Shown piece after piece: positions 8,389-15,342 of a DNA stretch of 20,256 nucleotides. The notes below the pieces were generated by a model, which worked only from the letters and a program-made list of their open reading frames with translations, ran no database searches and had not been told where the DNA came from. This DNA comes from Acidobacteriota bacterium. Its GTDB lineage: Bacteria; Acidobacteriota; Terriglobia; UBA7540. The stretch covers positions 1 to 20,256 of the forward strand of contig JAJYJL010000019.1 in NCBI GenBank assembly GCA_021789565.1, written 5' to 3'. Every line of letters begins with the position of its first letter. Position 1 is the stretch's first letter. Position numbers and translations under genes: made by a program.

Positions 8389-8410
8389 ACGCAATAGCCT
8401 CTTAGCCCTG
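8380..8410. terminator. Stem spanning two convergent stop codons, possible bidirectional terminator
   Basis: CAGGGCT (8380-8386) is the exact inverse of AGCCCTG (8404-8410); adding a G-U and an A-U pair extends the stem to 9 bp with a 13-nt loop. Both stop codons (TGA 8386-8388 plus strand; TAA 8404-8402 minus strand) lie in the stem. No U-tract follows on either side, so intrinsic termination would be inefficient. Confidence 0.3.
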
Positions 8411-10291
8411 CAGGTGCTCAGCCAGCCACACGACGTATTGGCTGTTGCGCTGCTGCACCTCTGCCAGAAGGTTTTCCGGCAGTTCGTCGATTTTCTCTTT
8501 GAAAAATCGGTGGTCGCCGTCGGGTGAATCCACGTCCCGGCTGCCGACCAGATTCCCCAGCCAGAACACCAGGAAAAGATTGCCGTCCACGCGGCCGCGC
8601 GACGCATCACCGAGGCTGTATTCAAGGCCCATGGACACGTATTTCGCGGCCAGCTCGCTTTCATAGCCAAAGACGCCGGCGGCGGCAAAATCATTGGCTC
8701 GCCTCACCATCCGCTCATAAAGCTTTCGCCAGTGGGACCCGGCCGGCTGGCTTCGCAGCACGTCGAAGAGTTGCAATTGGAGTTCACCGGAAATCTTGTA
8801 ATTCGCGCGGCCCGCCGTTGATTTTCCGATTCTCTCCAGGACCTCAGCTTGTTTGCCGCTGCCCGAGTGGATGCTGAGCGTGGTGTCAAAACTCCGTGCC
8901 ACGTCGGCCAGTTCGGCCACGCGTGCCGCAAGTTCTTCCAGGGGCTTTCCGCCAAATTCTTTTTCAACCAGGCCCGGAAGTTCCGGCCACATTTTGTGAT
9001 GGCAGTAGTCCGCCAGTCCGACTCCATCCGCCGGAGAGGTGGCCATGGCCACCGGGTAGGCCTGCCGCTTTTTGAACCCCAGGTTGGGTGGGCAAAGCTG
9101 CGCGGCCCTGCCGCGCGCCTTCAGCCAGTGCATGTAAAAAAGGAGCTCCTTGGCGGTGGTCAGCGTCTCGGCTTCATCAATCGAGGGTTCGAAGTCGAAC
9201 GCGGTGTCCATGCCGGCTTCCACCTTGGCCTTGACGATATAGTCGAAGAGTTCTTCATTGAGCTTCAGACTCTGGCCGAACTTGACTCCCAGCCGGAATA
9301 TTTCCGGCTCGCTGAAGGTGTACTTCCTGCCTCCGATCTCGAATGGTTTTGAAAATTCCTTACGGACCCATTTCTGCTCTTCGCTGGTAAGAATCTGCTG
9401 GAGCTTTTCGCGGACCGCGGAGTCGCTCCAGGGATCAGGATGCCGGGGGTCGGCCTGGAGTTCGAACAGCCGGGAAGTATCCGTGGTGAACTTGGTGTAG
9501 CCGACTGCGTGGCGGATGGCCGTTTTGACCATTTCCACCGACCGGGCAATCTCCTCTGAACTATTGCCGGAAACGATGAAGTGGTCGGCCTCGGCGTTAT
9601 AACCCTCGCGCCATCCGGAGCGAATGGCGACCCACAGGCCGGCATGGTAGAGATGCCGGATGGAAACCCGGGTGTGCCCGGTCGCCACAGGGTTCTCGCC
9701 GTCCCGCTGCGCCAGAGCCTCCTCAGTGGTCATCTCACGGGTTGCAGAGAGCTGGACCGTAGAAGCCATGTTCACGTGCAGCTTGTCCAGGATGGTCCGA
9801 TAGGCGCTGAAGACAGCGGGCAGACTGATTTCCGGATGGCGATTGCCGGCCGCTACAGCAGGCTGCGAACGTTGGGGCCGGGGAAGAAAGGCTCTATCAA
9901 TCTGTTCGGCGAACCTCCGGATGGATTCATGATCCTGGCTGCTGAACGGGATGAAGCTGAGGAGGACTTCTTTCCCCTCAATCTGGACGCGCTCTGTCCG
10001 GACGGGTTCAGCCAGGAGTTTGCCGGCTGCCGAGGAGTCGGTGGCAACGTGCATCAACAGAGGCGTGGCTTTCCCTTCCGCCACGGCGTCCACCACCAGG
10101 TAATAGTTCGATGCCTGGGCGGGATCTTTTGCGAGCGATCCCGCATGGGGTCTGAGCGAGGTCAGGCCGAGGTCTGAGAGTTTGTTCCCAAGACGCTCAC
10201 GGAACTTTGCATCGACTGGCTTGTCCTTGGAGTACTGGCAAATTCCGGCTGCAATCTGGGCGGCTTCGCTGGTATTAAACTGAGATTCCAT
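8402..10291 (-). CDS. uxaE: UxaE-like tagaturonate/fructuronate epimerase family protein
   Basis: 629 residues. The C-terminal two thirds resemble UxaE, the D-tagaturonate 3-epimerase that makes D-fructuronate in the alternative galacturonate pathway (described from Thermotoga). Visible landmarks are LYHAGLW and GYNAEADHF (about 215-238; Asp236, His237 as candidate metal or substrate ligands), CPPNLGFKKRQAYP (400-413) and LSIHSGSGK (472-480; His475). The first 150 residues look like a separate poorly conserved region (VDAVAEGKATPLLMHVATDS), making the protein longer than the roughly 480-500 residues I remember for UxaE. The ATG has AGGAGAG just upstream. Assignment rests on remembered motifs and on the neighbouring mannonate-type oxidoreductase, which would use its product. 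Whether this branch epimerises tagaturonate or another ketohexuronate is open. Confidence 0.6.
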   Translation of the reverse strand: MESQFNTSEAAQIAAGICQYSKDKPVDAKFRERLGNKLSDLGLTSLRPHAGSLAKDPAQASNYYLVVDAVAEGKATPLLMHVATDSSAAGKLLAEPVRTERVQIEGKEVLLSFIPFSSQDHESIRRFAEQIDRAFLPRPQRSQPAVAAGNRHPEISLPAVFSAYRTILDKLHVNMASTVQLSATREMTTEEALAQRDGENPVATGHTRVSIRHLYHAGLWVAIRSGWREGYNAEADHFIVSGNSSEEIARSVEMVKTAIRHAVGYTKFTTDTSRLFELQADPRHPDPWSDSAVREKLQQILTSEEQKWVRKEFSKPFEIGGRKYTFSEPEIFRLGVKFGQSLKLNEELFDYIVKAKVEAGMDTAFDFEPSIDEAETLTTAKELLFYMHWLKARGRAAQLCPPNLGFKKRQAYPVAMATSPADGVGLADYCHHKMWPELPGLVEKEFGGKPLEELAARVAELADVARSFDTTLSIHSGSGKQAEVLERIGKSTAGRANYKISGELQLQLFDVLRSQPAGSHWRKLYERMVRRANDFAAAGVFGYESELAAKYVSMGLEYSLGDASRGRVDGNLFLVFWLGNLVGSRDVDSPDGDHRFFKEKIDELPENLLAEVQQRNSQYVVWLAEHLQG

Positions 10292-10378
10292 AGCTCTCCT
10301 GATTTAAACTTGATTTCACAATCTTACACCCTGAGTTTGCGCGGGCGGTAGGTTCGTTATCTGGCAGGTTCCATTTTG

Positions 10379-10873
10379 CTACTCGGAATGTTCTGTGCGT
10401 CCCTGGATCTGGTCGATGGCGTGGGGAAGAACCTCGATGATACTTTCGAGCGATTCCCGTGCCCCTCGCGGGCTCCCGGGAAGGTTCACAATCAGTTTGT
10501 CCTTCCGCACTCCGGCGATGGCGCGGGACAGGGCTGCCATAGGAGTGCTCTTCGTTCCTTCGGAGCGCATCAACTCTGCAAGGCCGGGGACTTCGGTTTC
10601 GATAACGGAACGGGTGGCATCCGGGGTGACGTCACGCGGTCCGATTCCGGTTCCACCGGATGTGAATACCGCGTCGCAGTCTTCGGAATCAGTCCAGGCG
10701 ATCAGACGGTCGCGGATCTGGTCGAGATCGTCGGGAAGCAGTTCGAGCGACGGTGCCTGCCAGCCATGGGCCTCGAGAATATCACGGATGGCAGGGCCCG
10801 ACCGGTCTTCCCGCTCACCCTTTGCAGCCAGATCGCTCAAAACCAGAATTTTCGCGCGCAATTTGTGTTTCAT
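10379..10873 (-). CDS. mog: Molybdopterin adenylyltransferase (Mog/MoaB family)
   Basis: 164 residues, normal for the MogA/MoaB family, which adenylylates molybdopterin before metal insertion by MoeA in the cytoplasm. Motifs: SDLAAKGEREDRSG near the N-terminus (Asp and Gly of the S-D-x-G-x2-D-x-S/T-G type), the MPT-binding TSGGTG (71-76) followed by IGPRDVTPDAT with Asp81, and LPGSPRG (131-137). No clear Shine-Dalgarno precedes the ATG at 10873, which stands 52 nt after the response regulator stop. It completes a moeA-moaC-RR-mog series on this strand. Whether it is functionally Mog or MoaB cannot be told from these motifs; both names cover the same reaction. Confidence 0.88.
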   Translation of the reverse strand: MKHKLRAKILVLSDLAAKGEREDRSGPAIRDILEAHGWQAPSLELLPDDLDQIRDRLIAWTDSEDCDAVFTSGGTGIGPRDVTPDATRSVIETEVPGLAELMRSEGTKSTPMAALSRAIAGVRKDKLIVNLPGSPRGARESLESIIEVLPHAIDQIQGRTEHSE

Positions 10874-10925
10874 TCAGAGCATTCAATCTACCACAGCCTG
10901 TTCCCGACGGCCGCCAGAGGATAAC

Positions 10926-11657
10926 TTAGCTCGCATCCCGGTTGGCCTCGTCCAGCAGCCGGAGGCCCTCCATCATCAGGCCCTGGGTTGACATGGTTGT
11001 AGAGTGTTCGCTGGAGGTCTTCGTGAAGTCCACTTCCCATTCGCCGTCGGACCATCTCAGAACTTTATAAACAGCTTCGTTTCCTTTGACGGGGCCGCAC
11101 TGGGCGTGGGTCACCTGGCCCAGGTTAAAGTAGAGGCTGCACGTTTCCTGCCCGGAGCGCAGCAGGAGCGTGCAGGTTTTTCGTCCCTGGTCGAGTGACT
11201 GCATCCAGTCGATCAGGCTCATTTCGCTCAGCAGGCCGGCGGTGGTTCCTCCGCGCTTCTGGAGATTCTCCATTTTCCTCCCGTACACCCGGGAGGTAAT
11301 GTGCCGGACCTGGCGGGAGAGTTCCTGCACGAAGAAGGGCTTGACGAGGTAGTCTTCAACGCCTTCCGCCACGCCACGAAGGATCTCGTCGATATCCCTT
11401 TGCGAGGCCAGGAAGACAAAGGGAATTTGCGAGGTCTTATCCCTCTGCCGCAGGTTTTCGAATAACTCCAGCCCGTTCATTCGGGGCATGGAGTAATCGG
11501 AGATAATCAGGTCCGGCTGAATCTCTGCGGCCTTTTGCAGCGCCTCGGCCCCGTCGGCAGCCGTGATCAGTTCGCCGTATTTTTCCAGACTCTGGCAGAG
11601 GAGCTTCAGGATGGTCGGGTTGTCATCCACCACCAGAATCTTGAATGCCGCCGGCAT
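10926..11657 (-). CDS. Response regulator: receiver domain plus DUF4388/PATAN-like output domain
   Basis: 243 residues. Residues 5-122 form a CheY-like receiver: acidic pair Asp11-Asp12, phospho-acceptor Asp54 in IISDYSMP, Lys106 in VKPF. The position that normally carries Thr/Ser before the beta-4 end is Ala84 (FLASQ, with Ser85 next). Residues about 140-235 (GGTTAGLLSEMSLIDWMQSL, TCTLLLRSG, SLYFNLGQVTHAQ, GNEAVYKVLRWSDGEW) match the DUF4388/PATAN domain found behind receivers in Myxococcota, Acidobacteriota and Cyanobacteria, which is a protein-interaction rather than DNA-binding output. No cognate histidine kinase is in the window. Ribosome site AAGGAAAGGA lies about 9 nt before the ATG. 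It sits between moaC (49 nt) and mog (52 nt), which is unexpected company. Confidence 0.88.
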   Translation of the reverse strand: MPAAFKILVVDDNPTILKLLCQSLEKYGELITAADGAEALQKAAEIQPDLIISDYSMPRMNGLELFENLRQRDKTSQIPFVFLASQRDIDEILRGVAEGVEDYLVKPFFVQELSRQVRHITSRVYGRKMENLQKRGGTTAGLLSEMSLIDWMQSLDQGRKTCTLLLRSGQETCSLYFNLGQVTHAQCGPVKGNEAVYKVLRWSDGEWEVDFTKTSSEHSTTMSTQGLMMEGLRLLDEANRDAS

Positions 11658-11706
11658 CAGGCCAGTCCTTTCCTTCGGGTCTTAACCAGTGCAGAAGCAG
11701 ATATGC

Positions 11707-12231
11707 CTATTTTGAAGCACGAAATTCGCCGGACTTCCCGCCGCTCTTGTATAGAAGCTTCAATCCCGTAATTTCGATTTCATGATCGACGGCTTTGCAC
11801 ATGTCGTAGACCGTCAACGCCGCAACGGCGGCACCCGTCAAAGCTTCCATTTCGACGCCCGTCGAACCCGTCGTCCGCACCGTCGCGGTAATCGATATGC
11901 CATTCTTGCAGAACTCGGCGCGAACATCAATGTGGCTCAACAGCAGCGGATGGCAAAGCGGGATCAGGTCTGCTGTGCGCTTGGCCGCGGCAATTCCTGC
12001 CACCCGTGAAATCTCAAGCGGGTCGCCCTTGGGATTGCTTCCAACCTTTTTCAGGGTGCTCGATTTCATCCTGACCAGAACACCGGCGACGGCTTGCCGG
12101 CGTGTTTCCGGCTTTGCGGACACGTCAACCATGCGCACCCGTCCCTCGCGGTCATAGTGGCTCAAGGCCTTCGTTACTTTGCTGGATTTTTTCTTCAATT
12201 CCTTTGTCTCTGTGCGCTGAAGCTTCGCCAT
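11707..12231 (-). CDS. moaC: Cyclic pyranopterin monophosphate synthase MoaC
   Basis: 174 residues. MoaC converts the 3',8-cyclo-GTP made by MoaA into cyclic pyranopterin monophosphate, the second half of the first step of molybdenum-cofactor synthesis. The signature regions are intact: MVDVSAK (34-40), AAKRTADLIPLCHPL (82-96, catalytic His94), and TTGSTGVEMEALTGAA with Glu127 and Glu129, then YDMCKAVD with Asp143 and Lys146, corresponding to the E. coli Glu112, Glu114, Asp128 and Lys131. The first 22 residues are a Lys-rich extension absent from most homologues; an internal TTG at 12165 would give the usual length but has no well-spaced ribosome site. The ATG at 12231 lies 1 nt after the moeA stop, so translational coupling is likely and would explain the lack of a Shine-Dalgarno. 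Confidence 0.92.
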   Translation of the reverse strand: MAKLQRTETKELKKKSSKVTKALSHYDREGRVRMVDVSAKPETRRQAVAGVLVRMKSSTLKKVGSNPKGDPLEISRVAGIAAAKRTADLIPLCHPLLLSHIDVRAEFCKNGISITATVRTTGSTGVEMEALTGAAVAALTVYDMCKAVDHEIEITGLKLLYKSGGKSGEFRASK

Positions 12232-12232
12232 T

Positions 12233-13471
12233 TTAACTTGCCATTGGCATCACATCCACCCAGTCTCCTGCAGCGGGTGATGGTTGTTCGGCATGGACGA
12301 CGAGAAAGCCGTTGGCTTCCGCAACTCCCACAAGGTCTCCGGAACCCTGCCAGCCGACAATGCTGACGACCGGTTCGGCATTCCGCGTGTCAATCCTCGC
12401 CGGCATAAAGGTTGTCAATCCTGTTTTGTGGTGTACTGATTTTGCCAGCCGTGCCCGGAGGAAGCGCGGACGCTCAAATCCGCTTCCCATCATCATGCTG
12501 ATGGCGGGTCGGGCGAACAGACTGCAGGTCACAAAGCCGGATACGGGATTTCCCGGCAGCCCGAAAAAGAACTTGTTCTGCACCCGCCCGAAGACCAGGG
12601 GTTTGCCGGGCCGGATGGCGACACTTCGAAAATAGAACTCCGCGCCCAGGTCCTCGAGGACGTCTTCGACAAAATCGTACTTCCCCATGGATACTCCACC
12701 GCTCAGCAGGAGCATATCGGCTTCCAGGGCCTTTACGATGAGGTTCCGCAAAGCTTCTTTCCGGTCGGAACCAATGCCGATTTCCCATTGTGTTCCGCCC
12801 GCCGAAGCCACCACGGCCGCCAGCATTGCGGAATTGCTGTTTCGGACCTGGTACCATTCGGGCTTTTGGCCAATCGGGACCACTTCATCTCCGGTTGGAA
12901 GGATGGCGACTCGCGGGCGGACATACACGGCTACTTTTTCCTTGCCTACGGAAGCGAGAAGGCCGATCTCGCCGGCCCGGAGCCGTCTGCCCCTTGGCAA
13001 AATCGGCTGTCCGGCCCGCGCCTCGCTGCCCTTGCGAACGACATTCTCGAAAGATGTGATCGGCTTTTCAACCTGGACTTTGTCGCCCTGGGTCCGGGTG
13101 TGCTCAACCATGACGACGGCATCGGTGCCGGCGGGCAGCGGGGCCCCGGTCATGATGGCGGCGCAATGGCCGGGCCCGATTTCTGCTTTGAAAAATTCAC
13201 CGGCGCGCACCTCTCCATCCAGTGTGAGCACAGTGTCCGCGTGTGCCACGTTCTGGGACTGCACGGCGAAGCCATCGCGTGTGGAGCGGTTAAAGGGTGG
13301 ATAATCGCGGTCGGCATTAACGTTTTCCGCAAGAACGCGCCCCCATGCCTGACCGAGAGAGACAACCTCAGTTGCAGGAAACATGCCCGCAGCCGTAAGC
13401 CTGGCCTCAACTTCCGCAAGGGCCTGCTCAAAGCTCAGCATCTTCGTAACTGCGGGCGTCCCTGGCTTCAT
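12233..13471 (-). CDS. moeA: Molybdopterin molybdenumtransferase MoeA
   Basis: 412 residues, the normal length. MoeA inserts molybdate into adenylylated molybdopterin supplied by Mog. Motifs in order: PPFNRSTRDGFAV (the usual PPFDNSAMDGYAV with changes but the Asp-Gly kept), TGAPLPAGTDAVVMVEHT, ILPTGDEVV, NSNSAMLAA, the MPT-binding SGGVSMGKYDFVEDVL, RPGKPLVFG and GLPGNPVSGF. The C-terminal beta-barrel domain IV is complete. The ATG at 13471 has GGTGAG about 10 nt upstream; an alternative ATG 10 codons in (MLSFEQAL) is possible. It starts 36 nt after purA and is followed directly by moaC. The partners moaA, moaD, moaE and the molybdate transporter are not in the window. Confidence 0.93.
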   Translation of the reverse strand: MKPGTPAVTKMLSFEQALAEVEARLTAAGMFPATEVVSLGQAWGRVLAENVNADRDYPPFNRSTRDGFAVQSQNVAHADTVLTLDGEVRAGEFFKAEIGPGHCAAIMTGAPLPAGTDAVVMVEHTRTQGDKVQVEKPITSFENVVRKGSEARAGQPILPRGRRLRAGEIGLLASVGKEKVAVYVRPRVAILPTGDEVVPIGQKPEWYQVRNSNSAMLAAVVASAGGTQWEIGIGSDRKEALRNLIVKALEADMLLLSGGVSMGKYDFVEDVLEDLGAEFYFRSVAIRPGKPLVFGRVQNKFFFGLPGNPVSGFVTCSLFARPAISMMMGSGFERPRFLRARLAKSVHHKTGLTTFMPARIDTRNAEPVVSIVGWQGSGDLVGVAEANGFLVVHAEQPSPAAGDWVDVMPMAS

Positions 13472-13507
13472 CGGACTGTACTCACCGACGGCAAAGCTTC
13501 GCCGGAA

Positions 13508-14842
13508 TCACGACGATTTTGAAGTGATGCGATTGGCGAACCGGCCTTCGTCGCGCCAGATGGTCTGTTCGCGCTCGGGTCCCGTTGAAACCATGGCAAT
13601 TTCCACTCCCACCTGATCAGAAAGGAATTGCAGGTAGTCCTTCGCCTTCTGAGGAAGCTTTGGGAAATCGCGCAGGCCGAACGTCGGTTGTTTCCAGCCG
13701 GGGAGAACGTGATAGTGAACCTTGACCTGATCGAGAATGTCGACGTCCGCCGGAAAACTTGTGAAGCGTTTCCCTTCCCACTCGTATTCCATGCCCACCG
13801 GGATTTCGTCAAGGGTGTCCAGAATGTCAAGCTTGGTGATGATCATGGCGCCCAGCCCGTTCACCCTGGCTGCATAGCGTGCTGCCGGCACGTCAAACCA
13901 GCCGCAGCGGCGCGGGCGGCCCGTCACGGCCCCGTACTCGCTTCCCCTTGCCCTCAGGGCCTCGCCGCCATCGCCAAGGATTTCCGTTGGAAAAGGGCCG
14001 CTGCCCACACGTGTGGTATAAGCTTTGGAGATTCCAATGACCGTGCCGATCCGGGTCGGCCCCACGCCTGTGCCGGTCGATGCTCCTCCTGCCGAGGCGT
14101 TTGACGATGTGACGAACGGATAAGTCCCGTGATCAATATCCAGCAAGGTGCCCTGGGCTCCTTCAAACAGGACGCGTTTGCCGCGGTCGATTTCCTCATT
14201 GAGATATTCCGTGGCGTCAATCAGCATGGGAAGCAGCTCCCGGCCCATCATGATATATTCGCTGATCCACTCGTCGCTGCCAAAAGGAGCACCGTCAAAC
14301 AACGCTGAGGCGATCCGGTCCTTTTCCGAAAGCACGGCCTTGCACTTGCGGAGGAAGGCTTCGGGATTGCGCAGATCGCCGGTACGCAGTCCGCGCCGAC
14401 CGGATTTGTCTTCGTAGGTGGGGCCAATTCCCTTTGCCGTCGTGCCGATTTTTCCCACTCCGCGTGCCTGTTCTGCCGCCACCTCGTGGCTGCGGTGGTA
14501 GGGCATGATCAGGTGGGCGCGATCGCTGATTTTCAGCCTTTCGCGGGCATTGACTCCGTTGCTTTCGAGCCCCTTGACCTCCTGGAGCAAAGCCTCCGGG
14601 TTAATCACCACTCCCTGGCCGATAACGGCGATTTTGCCCGGCCGCAGGATTCCAGTCGGAACCAGTTGAAGAATGAACTTTTTGTCGCCGGCAATCACCG
14701 TGTGGCCGGCATTGGCGCCGCCCTGGTAGCGGGCGACAATGTCGAAATGTTCGGAAAGAGCATCGACGATCTTGCCCTTGCCTTCGTCGCCCCATTGGAG
14801 GCCGACAATGGCAATGTTGGTATTTCCCTCGCTAGTTTTCAT
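13508..14842 (-). CDS. purA: Adenylosuccinate synthetase PurA
   Basis: 444 residues against about 430 in E. coli. PurA joins IMP and aspartate with GTP to adenylosuccinate, the first step from IMP to AMP, as a cytoplasmic homodimer. Seen: the phosphate loop GLQWGDEGKGK with catalytic Asp19, NAGHT with His47, the GIGPTYEDKSGRRGLR switch segment, FEGAQGTLLDIDHGTYPFVTSS, GVGPTRIG, RPRRCGWFDVPAARYA, and the C-terminal STGPEREQTI. The ATG at 14842 has only a weak AAGAG upstream, but it overlaps as ATGA the stop of a 23-codon ORF with a strong ribosome site, so its translation is probably coupled to that leader. moeA follows after 36 nt. Confidence 0.95.
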   Translation of the reverse strand: MKTSEGNTNIAIVGLQWGDEGKGKIVDALSEHFDIVARYQGGANAGHTVIAGDKKFILQLVPTGILRPGKIAVIGQGVVINPEALLQEVKGLESNGVNARERLKISDRAHLIMPYHRSHEVAAEQARGVGKIGTTAKGIGPTYEDKSGRRGLRTGDLRNPEAFLRKCKAVLSEKDRIASALFDGAPFGSDEWISEYIMMGRELLPMLIDATEYLNEEIDRGKRVLFEGAQGTLLDIDHGTYPFVTSSNASAGGASTGTGVGPTRIGTVIGISKAYTTRVGSGPFPTEILGDGGEALRARGSEYGAVTGRPRRCGWFDVPAARYAARVNGLGAMIITKLDILDTLDEIPVGMEYEWEGKRFTSFPADVDILDQVKVHYHVLPGWKQPTFGLRDFPKLPQKAKDYLQFLSDQVGVEIAMVSTGPEREQTIWRDEGRFANRITSKSS

Positions 14843-14910
14843 ACTCTTCGATATCTGCCTTCTTCGTCACATTCTACTCTGATTAAGAGAACGGCTGGGC
14901 CGGATGACAT
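14839..14910 (-). CDS. 23-codon leader ORF coupled to purA
   Basis: A short ORF (MSSGPAVLLIRVECDEEGRYRRV) starts at ATG 14910 and ends in TGA 14841-14839, sharing ATGA with the purA start. Its Shine-Dalgarno GGAGG (14922-14918, within AGGGGAGGA) lies 7 nt upstream and is far better than the one next to purA. No protein family is recognised and the peptide need not have a function; the arrangement is that of a coupling leader. It could also be chance in a 141-nt gap, but strong ribosome site plus exact overlap together are suggestive. Confidence 0.5.
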   Translation of the reverse strand: MSSGPAVLLIRVECDEEGRYRRV

Positions 14911-14920
14911 GAAAATTCCT

Positions 14921-14940
14921 CCCCTGTTGGGGACCAGGGG
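14921..14940 (-). promoter_or_regulatory. Hairpin overlapping the leader ORF ribosome site
   Basis: On the minus strand CCCCTG (14940-14935) pairs with CAGGGG (14926-14921) across an 8-nt loop. The 3' arm covers the first two bases of the GGAGG ribosome site of the leader ORF, so the fold would hinder initiation. The sequence after the stem (AGGAATTTTC) has only four U's, so it could also be a poor terminator for trxA. Confidence 0.4.
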
Positions 14941-14983
14941 GGAAGACTTCCAGGTCCTGCCTGTTGTTCCGGGTGCAGCCAGA

Positions 14984-15313
14984 CTAGAGATTCTTGTCCA
15001 GCAGCTTGGCGAGATTGTCTTTTGAGGTTGTTCCGACAATCTGCTCCTTGATTTCCCCGTTCTTGAATACCAGTAGCGTAGGAATGCTTCGGATATTGTA
15101 GCGGCTTGTCACCGACTGGTTCTCGTCCACATTCACCTTCCCGACCTTCGCCCGGCCGGCATATTCGCCTGCGATCGCATCGACTGCAGGCGCAATCATG
15201 CGGCACGGTGCGCACCACTCGGCCCAGAAGTCCACAAGTACCGGCTTGTCAGACCCCAGAACTTCCTGCTCAAAATTCTGGTCGCTAAACTCCAGGATGT
15301 TACCTCCAGCCAT
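14984..15313 (-). CDS. trxA: Thioredoxin TrxA
   Basis: 109 residues, the normal thioredoxin length. This is a cytoplasmic dithiol-disulfide oxidoreductase. The active site reads WAEWCAPC, i.e. WCAPC in place of the classical WCGPC, a common natural variant. VLVDFWA before it, KVNVDEN and the cis-proline loop RSIPTLLVFKNGE after it complete the fold. The frame is open a further 42 codons upstream, but ATG 15313 has GGAGG at 15327-15323, 9 nt upstream, and gives the family N-terminus (NILEFSDQNFEQEV). It begins 29 nt after glgA, so it probably shares its transcript. The redox role has no special link to glycogen synthesis visible here. Confidence 0.93.
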   Translation of the reverse strand: MAGGNILEFSDQNFEQEVLGSDKPVLVDFWAEWCAPCRMIAPAVDAIAGEYAGRAKVGKVNVDENQSVTSRYNIRSIPTLLVFKNGEIKEQIVGTTSKDNLAKLLDKNL

Positions 15314-15342
15314 CTGTTCAATCCTCCAGGTGAATACGAATT

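Noticed and set aside
9581..10177. Plus-strand ORF of 198 codons opposite the uxaE-like gene
   Set aside because: Antisense, with composition matching a shadow frame; the minus-strand frame has a good ribosome site and continuous length.
12788..13522. Plus-strand ORF of 244 codons opposite moeA
   Set aside because: It lies wholly antisense to a clearly recognised moeA, shows no domain pattern, and is expected from G+C-rich codon usage.
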